A DNA stretch of 45,487 nucleotides, from the NCBI GenBank assembly GCA_035327525.1, contig DAOLDC010000002.1:1-45487 (forward strand). The letters are read 5' to 3'. This document shows positions 26,568 to 35,740 of this stretch, piece after piece (position 1 is the first letter of the stretch; every line of letters begins with the position of its first letter). The stretch is from JAKLEX01 sp035327525 (lineage in GTDB: Bacteria; Patescibacteriota; Minisyncoccia; Phycocordibacterales; JAACPR01). A program made the translations under genes and the position numbers. The notes beneath the pieces were generated by a model. The model ran no database searches. It was not told the DNA's origin and saw nothing but the letters and a program-made list of their open reading frames with translations.

Positions 26568-27722
26568 ATGCCAAAAAACAAAAAAACACCAAAAAAAGTA
26601 AAAGTAGTAAAACCCAAAAAGGTAAAATCTACCAAGACTAGGACAAGCAAGAAGGACGATACCGAAGTAAAACTAAATAAAATTCTAGACAAAGGAAAGG
26701 AAAGGGGATTTGTAACATTTGATGAAATTTTAAAAGAATTTCCAAACATTGAAACCGAGGTTACAATGTTAACTAATCTATATGAAAAATTAGAAACATC
26801 AGGCATTGATGTTTTGGACGGTGGTGGTTTTCTGGATATCAAAGAGTCAGACGATGAATCAAAAAAATATTCATCAGGCAAATCTGCGTCACAATATGAT
26901 TCAATTCAAATGTATTTGAAAGAAATTGGCCAATATCAATTGATTGCTGCAAACGAGGAAAAAGAATTGGCAAAAAGAATTGAGTCTGGTGATTTGGAGG
27001 CAAAAAACCTACTAGCAAGAGCAAACCTAAGACTGGTTGTATCTATCGCAAAAAAATATGTTGGTAGAAGTGCCGACTTAACACTTCTGGATTTAATACA
27101 AGAGGGTAATATTGGTTTGTTCAAGGCAGTTGATAAGTTTGATTGGACTAGAGGATATAAATTTTCAACATACGCAACGTGGTGGATTAGACAGGCAATT
27201 ACCAGAGCATTGGCTGATCAGTCTAGGACTATTAGAGTACCGGTTCATATGGTAGAAACAATTGCAAAATACAAGCAAGTTTTTCGTAGATTATCCCAAG
27301 ACTTGGGTAGGGAACCGATGTCCGAGGAAATTTCTATAGAAATGGGTCTTGAAATAGAAAAAATATATACAATCGAAAAAATTGACCAAAGCACTATTTC
27401 TCTTGAAAGCCCGGTTGGTGATGATGGAGACGACAAGTCAACACTCGGAGACTTTTTGGCTGATGATGGAATATCATCTCCAGATCAGGATGCATCTCAT
27501 GTAATATTACGAGATCAGGTTCAGGATATTCTTGGCGACCTGTCAGAAAAAGAGAGAAAAATATTAGAATTAAGACACGGATTATTGGACGGTATTCAAC
27601 ATACATTAGAAGAAGTCGGCAAAAAATTCGGAGTTACTAGAGAAAGAATAAGACAGATTGAATCAAAGGCGCATGAAAAAATTCGTCAACACCCATTTTC
27701 AGATAAGCTAAAAAATTACTAA
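26568..27722 (+). CDS. rpoD: Primary sigma factor (sigma-70 family)
   Basis: Directs RNA polymerase to promoters. A Lys-rich N-terminal stretch (residues 1-30) and a short acidic region 1.1-like part (about 35-100) are present. Region 1.2 begins DSIQMYLKEIGQ (111-122). Region 2 has LLDLIQEGNIGLFKAVDKFD and YKFSTYATWWIRQAITRA (about 173-214). Region 3 begins IRVPVHM, and region 4.2 is GVTRERIRQIESKA (about 350-363). Its intact region 2.4 and 4.2 fit the TTGACA/TATAAT promoters seen in the window. It is the last core gene of the operon, and a helicase-nuclease gene follows after 30 bases. Confidence 0.97.
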   Translation: MPKNKKTPKKVKVVKPKKVKSTKTRTSKKDDTEVKLNKILDKGKERGFVTFDEILKEFPNIETEVTMLTNLYEKLETSGIDVLDGGGFLDIKESDDESKKYSSGKSASQYDSIQMYLKEIGQYQLIAANEEKELAKRIESGDLEAKNLLARANLRLVVSIAKKYVGRSADLTLLDLIQEGNIGLFKAVDKFDWTRGYKFSTYATWWIRQAITRALADQSRTIRVPVHMVETIAKYKQVFRRLSQDLGREPMSEEISIEMGLEIEKIYTIEKIDQSTISLESPVGDDGDDKSTLGDFLADDGISSPDQDASHVILRDQVQDILGDLSEKERKILELRHGLLDGIQHTLEEVGKKFGVTRERIRQIESKAHEKIRQHPFSDKLKNY

Positions 27723-27752
27723 AAATTTCCGACCGTAGTACGAAAATTTATA

Positions 27753-30731
27753 ATGAAAAAAAATAACGAGATAAATTTTGAAAAGTCATACAAACTTCTG
27801 AATTCGGCACAAAAAAAAGCTGTTGATTTTATTGAAGGTCCGGTGATGGTTGTGGCCGGACCAGGTACTGGGAAAACAACATTATTGTCTCTGCGCATTG
27901 CGAATATTTTGAAGGTCTCAGATGCATCACCAGAAAATATTTTGGCATTAACATTTACCAACTCTGGAGTAACGGCGATGCGAAGAAAATTAATTGAATA
28001 TATTGGCGATATAGCATATCGCGTTAATATTTTTACGTTTCATTCATTTGCCGACAACCTTATCAAAGAATTTTCTTTTTACTTCAAGAATTTGGAGAAT
28101 GCTAATGTAATTAGTGATTTGGATAAAGTAAAAATTTTAGAAGAGATTATTACTGAAAACAATTTGACCAAGCTTACTTCTACACATGATTTATTTAGTT
28201 ATTTAAATCAAATTGCAATGGCAATTGATGATATAAAAAAAGAAGGTTTGTCACCAGAGCAATTTATCAAGAGAATTCCTGCTTGGGAAAAAGAAATGTT
28301 TTCTAGCGATGATATTTATTACAAGAGGAAAATGGGCAAACATAATCCGGGTGACATAAAACCATCAGAAGAAGAAAAGATTAAGGACAAAATCGAGAAG
28401 GCTCATGAGATTGCAAGAATTTTCAAATTATATCAAGAGAAGTTAGGCGAAAAGAAACTGTATGATTTTAATGACATGATACTTAATGTTTTGAGAGAAT
28501 TAGAATCAAATCAAAATCTAAAATTAGATTTACAGGAAAAGTATCAGTATTTATTGGTAGATGAGCATCAGGATACAAATGATGGTCAAAATAGACTGAT
28601 ACATTTACTAACTGATTCCGAACACCTAAATGGTCATCCCAACTTGTTTACGGTTGGCGATGAAAAACAGTCAATTTATCGATTTCAGGGTGCAAGCGAG
28701 GAGTCTTTCAGGCATTTTAGCAATATATATAAGGACATTTTGGTAATTAATTTGACGGAAAACTATAGATCAACTCAAAATATATTGGATTCGGCATACA
28801 GTTTAATTAACAATTCAATCAAGGAAACTCCAAGGCTAAATTCCCACGAGGCAGAAAATGAGTATATAAAAATCGCTCAATTTTCAAATTACAAATTCGA
28901 ATTATTATTTTTGGCTGACGAAATAAGTAAAAAAATAAAAAACGGAATAGATCCAAGCGAAATCGCTGTAATTTATAGATCTAACAAGCAGGTAACTGAT
29001 CTAAAAAATATTTTTGTTCAAAATAAAATTCCACACACAATTTTGTCAAAAGACAATTTACTGGAGGACAAGAATATATCAAACATAATCAATATTATAA
29101 AACTAATAAATGATCCAACTAATAATAATTTACTAGCGAAAGTTTTATTTGTTGATTTTCTTGAATTTGATTCATATCAAATCATAAAGTCGATTAAGGA
29201 TTTTGATATTTTTAGTCGAGACAAAAAATGCAATTTATTCGAATTTCTGAATGATCAAAAGTTATCAAAATATTCTATTTTTGCTTCAAAAATTAAAAAA
29301 TTAAAAACACTTTCTGCGAATAGTAATTTTTCTGATTTCTTCAAGGAATTTCTACGAGAAATTGGTTATTTGGCATATATGCTTGGTTCTGATGACGGTC
29401 AGGATCAAATATTGAAATTAGACAAATTATTTGACGAAATAAAAAAACAAATTGAATCAGGAAGCGGGTATTCAATCAGTGATTTTGTAAAATTTATTGA
29501 TTCATATCAAAAATATAATTTAAATATAAGAACAGATGACCCAGAAATAATCGGTGGTGTAAATTTGATGACTGCCCATAAATCAAAGGGGCTTGAATTC
29601 GGATACGTATATATTATTAATTGCACTAGAAATAATTGGGAAAAAAGTCGTGGCATTAACAAAATAGCTTTGCCGATAAAGGATTACAAGGGTGATGTGG
29701 ATGATGAAAGGCGATTGTTCTATGTGGCAATGACTAGAGCAAAAAAAGAACTGACAATTACATCATCACTTACCGATTGGGAAGGAAAAGAAAAAGATAG
29801 ATCGCAATTTATAACTGAAATTGATGAATTATTGATAAAAAATATTCCAGTTAGTGATTTTGAAAAAAATAATATAAATAAAATGTCAGTGTTTGTTTCT
29901 TCATCAAAAGAAAAGAAGCCTATTTTGGATCAGGATTATATCAAAAATTTATTTTTAAATAATAATCTGAGTGTGACCGCGTTGAATAATTATATTGATT
30001 GTCCAAACAAATATCTGTTTCGAAGCTTGATAAAAATTCCAAGCGAATACAAACCAGAATTTGTTTTTGGAGATATTATTCACGATTCATTAGAAAATTT
30101 TTTCAAAGAAAGTAGTGAAGCAGGCAAAATCCTATCGAAGAAAAATCTAATAGATTTCTACAAAAAAAATATCAAAAAATCTAGCCTAACTGGTAAAGAC
30201 TATCAAAAATATCTTGACCGTGGCACAAAAGCACTGTCAGAATATTTCGATAAATACAAAAAAAGTTTTATTTATAATGTTTCAACAGAAAAAAAGATGT
30301 ATTCAGATTTTGTTTTAAATACCAAAAATAGCATTATTTTGAGCGGTATTTTGGACAAAGTAGAGTATTTGGATTCAAAGAACTCCGGCAAAATAAATAT
30401 TATCGATTACAAAACCGGAAAGGCGTTTTCTGACAAGGGCGATAAAAAACAAAAAGAAGACCTCAAGAGACAGTTGGTCTTTTATCACTTACTACTTGAT
30501 GGCGCTAATGATGATAAATTTATTATTAACAAAACATATTTGGATTTTATTCAAAAAAATAGTAATGATGATTTTGAGCGATACGAAATTGTTGTTTCTG
30601 ATTCTGACAAAAATGATTTGAGAGATCAAATATCAAAAATGGCAAACGAAATACTTTCCGGTGATTTTCTCAAAATGGGATGTAACAAAAAAAATTGCGA
30701 ATACTGCAGCCTTCTCAAAACACTAAAATAA
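27753..30731 (+). CDS. UvrD/PcrA-type helicase fused to a PD-(D/E)XK nuclease (AddA/RecB-like)
   Basis: A predicted DNA repair helicase-nuclease. The SF1A helicase has Q20 of the Q-motif (LNSAQ), Walker A AGPGTGKTT (35-43), motif II VDEHQD, motif III GDEKQSIYRFQGA, motif V MTAHKSKGLEF and motif VI VAMTRAKKE. The C-terminal third (about 735-992) is a RecB-family nuclease: GDIIHDSLENFF, then IIDYKTGK with D885 and K887. Cysteines C750 (IDCPNKYLF), C977, C982 and C985 (GCNKKNCEYC) bracket the nuclease as in iron-sulfur AddB/Cas4-like domains, so a 4Fe-4S cluster is likely. At 992 aa it is larger than plain UvrD. It lies 30 bases after rpoD, perhaps co-transcribed. Confidence 0.92.
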   Translation: MKKNNEINFEKSYKLLNSAQKKAVDFIEGPVMVVAGPGTGKTTLLSLRIANILKVSDASPENILALTFTNSGVTAMRRKLIEYIGDIAYRVNIFTFHSFADNLIKEFSFYFKNLENANVISDLDKVKILEEIITENNLTKLTSTHDLFSYLNQIAMAIDDIKKEGLSPEQFIKRIPAWEKEMFSSDDIYYKRKMGKHNPGDIKPSEEEKIKDKIEKAHEIARIFKLYQEKLGEKKLYDFNDMILNVLRELESNQNLKLDLQEKYQYLLVDEHQDTNDGQNRLIHLLTDSEHLNGHPNLFTVGDEKQSIYRFQGASEESFRHFSNIYKDILVINLTENYRSTQNILDSAYSLINNSIKETPRLNSHEAENEYIKIAQFSNYKFELLFLADEISKKIKNGIDPSEIAVIYRSNKQVTDLKNIFVQNKIPHTILSKDNLLEDKNISNIINIIKLINDPTNNNLLAKVLFVDFLEFDSYQIIKSIKDFDIFSRDKKCNLFEFLNDQKLSKYSIFASKIKKLKTLSANSNFSDFFKEFLREIGYLAYMLGSDDGQDQILKLDKLFDEIKKQIESGSGYSISDFVKFIDSYQKYNLNIRTDDPEIIGGVNLMTAHKSKGLEFGYVYIINCTRNNWEKSRGINKIALPIKDYKGDVDDERRLFYVAMTRAKKELTITSSLTDWEGKEKDRSQFITEIDELLIKNIPVSDFEKNNINKMSVFVSSSKEKKPILDQDYIKNLFLNNNLSVTALNNYIDCPNKYLFRSLIKIPSEYKPEFVFGDIIHDSLENFFKESSEAGKILSKKNLIDFYKKNIKKSSLTGKDYQKYLDRGTKALSEYFDKYKKSFIYNVSTEKKMYSDFVLNTKNSIILSGILDKVEYLDSKNSGKINIIDYKTGKAFSDKGDKKQKEDLKRQLVFYHLLLDGANDDKFIINKTYLDFIQKNSNDDFERYEIVVSDSDKNDLRDQISKMANEILSGDFLKMGCNKKNCEYCSLLKTLK

Positions 30732-30741
30732 TGGTGAATGA

Positions 30742-31461
30742 TTATAAACTGGGTGATCTATATAATTTTATTAATTCGTCAAGTAGGGAATAGTTTTGTG
30801 GCCCAGGTAATACTAATTTTCTACCGTCTCTAGTTATCAAAATATTATATGGTGTGCCAAAATCACCATCTTGTTCATAAATTGCCAATCCATCATCAAT
30901 ATTTCTTTGGATTTTATCATTGAATTTACCGCTAGATATGCATTTTTCAAATTCACTCATATTTATTCCTGAATTTTCAACAATTTTTTTGACATCAGAC
31001 TCTGTAAAATTTATTGGTGTCTGAGTATAAACATCTGATAGAAAATTCCAGAATTTTGTTGGACCACCAATTTCGTTAACACACTCAGACATTATGGCTG
31101 TTTTCATAGAAAGAGAGTTTTTGTTTCCAATCGCTTCATCAGCAGAAAAATTTCTGTACACCCATGCAAAAGAACCATTCTTCGCATTTTCAATTACTAA
31201 TTTCATCATTGTTGGATGAAATTCCCGACAAAACTGACATGTAAAATCAGAATATTCAATCAGTATTAGATCTGCATTTGGATTTCCAATCATATGATCA
31301 CTACTACTGATCGGTTGTATAACATATGCTTGATCATTGTCTGAAATGGTGATTTTCTTTGGGTTTTTGTTGTATGTTCTTGTGTAAATTATACTAGCAG
31401 ACACAACTAGTCCAATAAGTATCAGAGAAGTACAAAATACAAAAATTTCTTTATTTTTCAT
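30742..31461 (-). CDS. Membrane-anchored DsbA-like thiol oxidoreductase
   Basis: Forms disulfide bonds in exported proteins. One N-terminal membrane segment (about residues 6-27) is followed by a thioredoxin-fold domain of the DsbA/BdbD type, with active site C75-x-x-C78 (FTCQFCREFHP) and the cis-Pro loop GTPYN (about 199-203). A further Cys pair lies in the helical insertion. At 239 aa it is typical of the family. The likely re-oxidising partner, VKOR, is encoded at 44962-45429, far away on the same strand. It is divergent from uppP with a 39-base shared promoter region. Confidence 0.9.
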   Translation of the reverse strand: MKNKEIFVFCTSLILIGLVVSASIIYTRTYNKNPKKITISDNDQAYVIQPISSSDHMIGNPNADLILIEYSDFTCQFCREFHPTMMKLVIENAKNGSFAWVYRNFSADEAIGNKNSLSMKTAIMSECVNEIGGPTKFWNFLSDVYTQTPINFTESDVKKIVENSGINMSEFEKCISSGKFNDKIQRNIDDGLAIYEQDGDFGTPYNILITRDGRKLVLPGPQNYSLLDELIKLYRSPSL

Positions 31462-31500
31462 AATTTATATTATTTATGCTATTATTTTTACTATTATAAC

Positions 31501-32280
31501 ATGGAAATTTTAAATTTTATCATACTTGGTATAGTTCAGGGTGTAACCGAATTTTTGCCAATTTCGTCATCTGGACACCTTATACTTGCTCGTGAATTTC
31601 TAAATATTCAGACAGAATTTGGGCTAACACATGATGCAATTTTTCAGCTTGCAACCACACTGGCAGTTTGTATTTACTTTAGAAAGGATATTTATGAATT
31701 GATTAAATCAATTAATAACGGCGACTCAAATAATAAAAAACTTCTGTCGGGAATTATTATTGGAACAATTCCAGCAATTTTTTTTGGATTCATATTAGAA
31801 GGGCAAATGGATACAATTTTTCGAGACGTTAGATTGGTAGCAATAACTATGTTTGTGGGTTCAGTGATTATTTATTTCGCAGAAATTATATCAAAACAAA
31901 ATAAAGAATTGACTTTGAAAAACAGCTTTTTGATCGGACTCTTTCAATCCTTGGCACTTATTCCTGGAATGTCTAGATCCGGAATGACCATTTCCGGTGG
32001 CTTATTTCTTGGTCTAAAAAGGGAATCGGCAATTAGGTTTTCATTTTTACTATCAATTCCAATATTGATCGGTTCTGGATTAAAAAAAACATTAGATCTG
32101 TTTTCTACTGGTGCAAATAATGATTTTGGAATTTTGGTTTTTGTTGGAGCAATAGCATCCTTTGTGGTTGGAATTGCTTCGATTCATTTTCTGATATCAT
32201 ATTTGAAAAAAAATACAATGATGGTATTTGTTATTTACAGAATTATTGTTGGAATAATATTGCTTGTTGCTTTTCTTTAG
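31501..32280 (+). CDS. uppP: Undecaprenyl-diphosphatase
   Basis: An integral membrane phosphatase that recycles the lipid carrier of cell-wall synthesis (BacA family). Both signature loops are present: GVTEFLPISSSGHL (residues 14-27) and PGMSRSGMTISGG (about 158-170). Several hydrophobic helices are seen, and at 259 aa it is of standard size. The start lies in an AT-rich promoter region (TACTAT 6 bases or TATTAT 3 bases upstream of the ATG), so the mRNA is probably leaderless. The stop overlaps the stop of the convergent exonuclease gene by 4 bases. Confidence 0.96.
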   Translation: MEILNFIILGIVQGVTEFLPISSSGHLILAREFLNIQTEFGLTHDAIFQLATTLAVCIYFRKDIYELIKSINNGDSNNKKLLSGIIIGTIPAIFFGFILEGQMDTIFRDVRLVAITMFVGSVIIYFAEIISKQNKELTLKNSFLIGLFQSLALIPGMSRSGMTISGGLFLGLKRESAIRFSFLLSIPILIGSGLKKTLDLFSTGANNDFGILVFVGAIASFVVGIASIHFLISYLKKNTMMVFVIYRIIVGIILLVAFL

Positions 32281-32846
32281 AACAGACTGTTTGTGACTTT
32301 TGATTCTTCCTGTTTTTCCAACCACGACTTGGTTTCGATGGGAATTTCTATTATTTTGTCGGAATACAAATCCTTAAATTTTAGTTTTTTGTTTTTTAGT
32401 GCATATTCAAAAATGTCTTTTGTGATCAGAACATCTTCTTCGCAATATTTTATAACATCATCAACACGTCCCTGTTTCCACCACTCGACAGCCTGTATTC
32501 CGCTTGTAATTTTGTTTCTTCCAAGTGTGCCAGCAGCAACAGAATCCAATTTTATTCTACGACCAAATGACTCTTTTATACTTTTCAGAATATCAATACT
32601 TTTTTTCTCAGACAAATCACCATCATAATGTTTGTTCAATAATGGAATATCGAAATGATCAGAGTTGTACCCAACAATAGCCTCGGAATTTTGAAAAATT
32701 GGCCACATTTTAGAAAAATCCTTTTCCAAAAAGCTTTGAATTTTTTTTGTTTTACTTTCGTATACTGACACTACTGCAATATCCAAATTCATCGGATCAT
32801 CCAAAATTATGTCAGTTGTTTCTATGTCGAATACAATATAATTCAT
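32277..32846 (-). CDS. DEDDy 3'-5' exonuclease domain protein
   Basis: An RNase H-like exonuclease fold of the DEDD type. Motif I is FDIETT (D7, E9), motif II YNSDHFDIPLL (D66), and motif III Y134-x3-D138 (KYCEEDV), which marks the DEDDy subgroup. The 189 residues contain little outside the fold. Substrate unknown; similar stand-alone domains occur in Patescibacteria and in YprB-like proteins. It could supply 3'-5' proofreading or RNA trimming, which would matter because the PHP domain of DnaE looks degenerate, but no sequence evidence links the two. It lies 7 bases upstream of the hisS stop, in the same direction. Confidence 0.82.
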   Translation of the reverse strand: MNYIVFDIETTDIILDDPMNLDIAVVSVYESKTKKIQSFLEKDFSKMWPIFQNSEAIVGYNSDHFDIPLLNKHYDGDLSEKKSIDILKSIKESFGRRIKLDSVAAGTLGRNKITSGIQAVEWWKQGRVDDVIKYCEEDVLITKDIFEYALKNKKLKFKDLYSDKIIEIPIETKSWLEKQEESKVTNSLF

Positions 32847-32853
32847 ATATTTT

Positions 32854-34086
32854 TTAGTTAGATAATTTTTCTTTTAGAAATGCAATCATTTGTTCTATTG
32901 ATAAATTATTTTCAGAACCAGATATGATATTTTTTATTTTAAATTTACCCGACTTTACCTCTTCGTCACCAACAAATATCACATAGGGAATTCCTTTTTT
33001 TTCTGCCTTTCTTATTTGATCAGATATTTTTTTGTCTTCGTAGTTAACAAAAACATCAACGCCGTTTGCTCTCAATTCATTTGCTATATTTGTTCCCGCG
33101 TCATAATTTGACTCATTAATAGTACAAACAAAAGCGTGCGCAGCAGAAATCTTTTTTGGTAATAGGTTTCTTATTTCTAGAGCATCTCTGATTGTAACAT
33201 CTCCCATTCCGAATCCAACTGTACCTATTTTTTTGCCACCAAAAATATCAAGTAAGTCATTATATCTACCGCCACCAAATAATGACCTGTTATTCTGTGG
33301 GTTTGTGTCAAAAATTTCAAATACAATTCCGGTGTAATAATCAAAACCTCTAATTAGCATTGGATCAAAAACAACATTTCTAATATTTCTACTATTTAAT
33401 TTTTCTATTAGATTCTGAATATTTTTATTTGGACTGATTGTTTCATTCAGTGGTCTACCAATAACTTCAATCATTTTTTGATTAAAATCTGACACTTTGT
33501 CTTTTTTATCAAGTAATTTTTTGAATTTTGCTTTTTGTTCTTCTGATAATTTTAGATTTATCATCAGATCCTCAATTATTTTTCTGTCGTTTATTTTTAT
33601 AACAAAATCGCTTTCCTGCAAACCAAATTTGTGCATTATTTGATAAGAAATATCTATCAATTCTAATTCAGCATAAATACTATCGATCCCAAATATGTCG
33701 ACATTCAATTGCCAGTGTTCACGCAAACGACCTTTTTGTGGTCTTTCGTATCGAAAAACATTGGGTATTGAGTACCATTTTAATGGAAAAGGCAGTGTTT
33801 TTTGCTTTTTTGCAACCATTCTAGTTATAGAGGGTGTCATTTCTGGCCTCAATGTAACGCGTCTGTTACCCCTATCAACAAATGTATAGGTTTGTTCGTT
33901 TACAATTTCGCTACTGGTTTTGCCTTCGTATATCTCGGAATGCTCCAGTATAGATGAGGAATAGTGTTCGTACCCGTAACTTTGCAATACAGAGTGCCAA
34001 ACCGAAAAAATATAATCTTGAATAAACATATCCTCTGGATAAAAATCCCTAACACCTTTATATGCATCTGTATCTATTTTTTTCAT
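32854..34086 (-). CDS. hisS: Histidyl-tRNA synthetase
   Basis: Charges tRNA-His. Class II core: motif 1 near the N-terminus (YKGVRDFYPED), motif 2 RYERPQKGRLREHWQLNVDIFG, the histidine motif IRGFDYYTGIVFEI, motif 3 FGGGRYNDLL...GFGMGDV. The C-terminal anticodon-binding domain (about 325-410) is present. At 410 aa it is normal. It is divergent from a small membrane-protein gene, with both -10 boxes lying in a perfect inverted repeat (34097-34129). Confidence 0.97.
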   Translation of the reverse strand: MKKIDTDAYKGVRDFYPEDMFIQDYIFSVWHSVLQSYGYEHYSSSILEHSEIYEGKTSSEIVNEQTYTFVDRGNRRVTLRPEMTPSITRMVAKKQKTLPFPLKWYSIPNVFRYERPQKGRLREHWQLNVDIFGIDSIYAELELIDISYQIMHKFGLQESDFVIKINDRKIIEDLMINLKLSEEQKAKFKKLLDKKDKVSDFNQKMIEVIGRPLNETISPNKNIQNLIEKLNSRNIRNVVFDPMLIRGFDYYTGIVFEIFDTNPQNNRSLFGGGRYNDLLDIFGGKKIGTVGFGMGDVTIRDALEIRNLLPKKISAAHAFVCTINESNYDAGTNIANELRANGVDVFVNYEDKKISDQIRKAEKKGIPYVIFVGDEEVKSGKFKIKNIISGSENNLSIEQMIAFLKEKLSN

Positions 34087-34096
34087 TGTTAATATA

Positions 34097-34129
34097 ATTT
34101 TAGCAAAAAAACATATTTATTGCTAAAAT
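34097..34129. promoter_or_regulatory. Divergent promoter with a 10-bp inverted repeat
   Basis: ATTTTAGCAA (34097-34106) and TTGCTAAAAT (34120-34129) are perfect inverted copies 13 bases apart. Each arm contains a TAAAAT -10, one for hisS (minus; 10 bases before its ATG) and one for the 34137 gene (plus; 7 bases before its ATG). The symmetry could be an operator or a by-product of paired promoters. Confidence 0.55.
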
Positions 34130-34136
34130 ATAACAC

Positions 34137-34382
34137 ATGGATTCAAAAATTGAAGTAGTAACAAAAAATATAGATTTATCAATAAGTCCACAATTTCTCT
34201 GGTTTCTTCTTTTAATAATTACATTAATTTTTATAATAATGTATTTTGTATTTAGATATCACTGGAAAAGTTATGGAGTAAGTGACAATCCAAAAGTTTT
34301 TGCTAGCCCATTGTTTTGGATTGTTTCGATTTTATTATTAGTAATAATGGCATTTGCAGTAACTGGTTTTGAATATTTATGA
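34137..34382 (+). CDS. Small two-helix membrane protein (81 aa)
   Basis: No family recognised. Two hydrophobic segments (about residues 18-41 and 57-77) are separated by a basic loop (RYHWKSYGVSDNPKVF). It overlaps the next gene by 4 bases (ATGA), which suggests translational coupling with the PH-like membrane protein. The promoter is leaderless, with TAAAAT ending 7 bases before the ATG. It may be a partner of the downstream protein; the function is unknown. Confidence 0.75.
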   Translation: MDSKIEVVTKNIDLSISPQFLWFLLLIITLIFIIMYFVFRYHWKSYGVSDNPKVFASPLFWIVSILLLVIMAFAVTGFEYL

Positions 34383-34960
34383 TAAAACTAAACAACGACG
34401 AACATGTAATTTTTGAGATTAGAAAACACTGGTTCACTTTTGGTATGGAGATTGTGGCGATAGTTTTTTTGGCTTTTCTGCCGATTTTGTTATTTTTGAT
34501 TTTCAAATCATTATCAATTGGTATTAATTTGATTTCATCAACTGGTAATATAATATTTTTTTATATTTTTGTTTATTCAGCATGGTTATTCATTCTGTGG
34601 ATTGCCGGGTTTGTCTTTTGGACTGATTATTATTTGGATACATGGATTATTACCACAAAAAGAGTCATCGATATTGAACAACACGGAATGTTTAGAAGAG
34701 AAATATCGATTGTTCAGCTTGATAAAATACAAGATGTAAAAAGTGACGTGCATGGAATAATTGCAAGTATTATGAATTTTGGTGATATACATATTCAAAC
34801 CGCTGGTCAACAAAAGGAGTTCTTGATTCACGGTGTTCCGGAACCTGATAATGTTAGGCACAAACTTAACGAAGCACTGAGTAGATATAACGAGGGTTTA
34901 GCGATGACTAATTCGCAAGATAATACCCAGAACAACACACAGAATAATACTATTTCTTAG
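34379..34960 (+). CDS. Membrane protein with bacterial PH-like (bPH2/YdbT-type) domain
   Basis: Two membrane segments (about residues 21-45 and 55-82) precede a bPH2-type domain (about 85-165), recognisable by the pattern LDTWIITTKRVIDIEQHGMF followed by ISIVQLDKIQDVKSDV and a FGDIHIQTAG strand. The end is a short Asn/Gln/Thr-rich repeat (DNTQNNTQNNT). Function unknown. It starts inside the stop region of the small membrane gene, and its 3' end overlaps that of the convergent LOG gene by 11 bases. Confidence 0.85.
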   Translation: MIKLNNDEHVIFEIRKHWFTFGMEIVAIVFLAFLPILLFLIFKSLSIGINLISSTGNIIFFYIFVYSAWLFILWIAGFVFWTDYYLDTWIITTKRVIDIEQHGMFRREISIVQLDKIQDVKSDVHGIIASIMNFGDIHIQTAGQQKEFLIHGVPEPDNVRHKLNEALSRYNEGLAMTNSQDNTQNNTQNNTIS

Positions 34961-35651
34961 AACCAATTACACTTCTTATTGGAGCCTTTTTTATTAATTC
35001 GATTATTTCATCGTGATTATCTGTAATTTTGTACAGATCTAGGTCTGATTGGTCTATTTTTTTATTTTTTAGTAGATGTTCTTTTATAAATTTATCCAAA
35101 TCATTCCAAAAATAAGATCCAACAAGTAAAACCGGTACCGGTTCTATTTTGCCAGTTTGTACCAATGTTAATATTTCAAATAATTCATCTAATGTTCCGA
35201 ACCCTCCCGGAAAATAAACATACGCTTCTGCGGAAAAAGATAAACAAACTTTTCTACTAAAAAAATATTCAAATTCCATTCCTGCCGTAATGTATGGATT
35301 TGCATTTTGCTCTTGTGGTAATTTGATATTCAAACCAAGCGATTCGCCACCAACATCAAAAGATCCACGATTTGCTGCCTCCATTATTCCACCAGAACCA
35401 CCAGTTACAATTGCGTAACCGGTTTCCTTAGAAATCCTAGATGCTAATTTTCTTGCATTAATATAATCTGGGTCATCATCAGAGTTTCTAGCTGATCCGA
35501 AAAAAGTAACGCTTTTTTCGTGTTTTTTTATAAAATCAAAGCCATCCCTAAATTCCTTTTCTATTACTTCGATTTTTTTATTCAACGCCTGATCTATTTT
35601 TTCCAGAGTTAATGTTTCGTAATGTGGCTTTTGTTTATTTTTTTCATCCAT
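34950..35651 (-). CDS. LOG family protein (cytokinin riboside phosphoribohydrolase-like)
   Basis: A Rossmann-fold protein of the LOG family (TIGR00730), which in characterised members removes ribose 5-phosphate from nucleotide cytokinins or other nucleoside monophosphates. It has ATVTGGSGG-type and PGGFGTLDE motifs: AIVTGGSGGIMEAANRG binds the phosphate, and YFPGGFGTLDELFEIL carries the catalytic Glu. The N-terminal helix region is extended to about residue 50. At 233 aa it is of normal length. The natural substrate here is unknown. Its 3' end overlaps the bPH2 gene by 11 bases in convergent orientation. Confidence 0.92.
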   Translation of the reverse strand: MDEKNKQKPHYETLTLEKIDQALNKKIEVIEKEFRDGFDFIKKHEKSVTFFGSARNSDDDPDYINARKLASRISKETGYAIVTGGSGGIMEAANRGSFDVGGESLGLNIKLPQEQNANPYITAGMEFEYFFSRKVCLSFSAEAYVYFPGGFGTLDELFEILTLVQTGKIEPVPVLLVGSYFWNDLDKFIKEHLLKNKKIDQSDLDLYKITDNHDEIIELIKKAPIRSVIGSKK

Positions 35652-35740
35652 AATGATTTATATTGTAAACTACAAAAAAGTCTTTGCAAGGTAATTATGT
35701 TTTCAAAAGCATTTTTATAGGATATGCTGTGTGAATAAAT

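Noticed and set aside
26348..26881. Minus-strand open frame of 177 codons across the dnaG/rpoD junction
   Set aside because: It is antisense to two conserved genes, is Phe/Ser-rich as expected from the reverse of Lys/Glu-rich coding, and has no promoter or family match.
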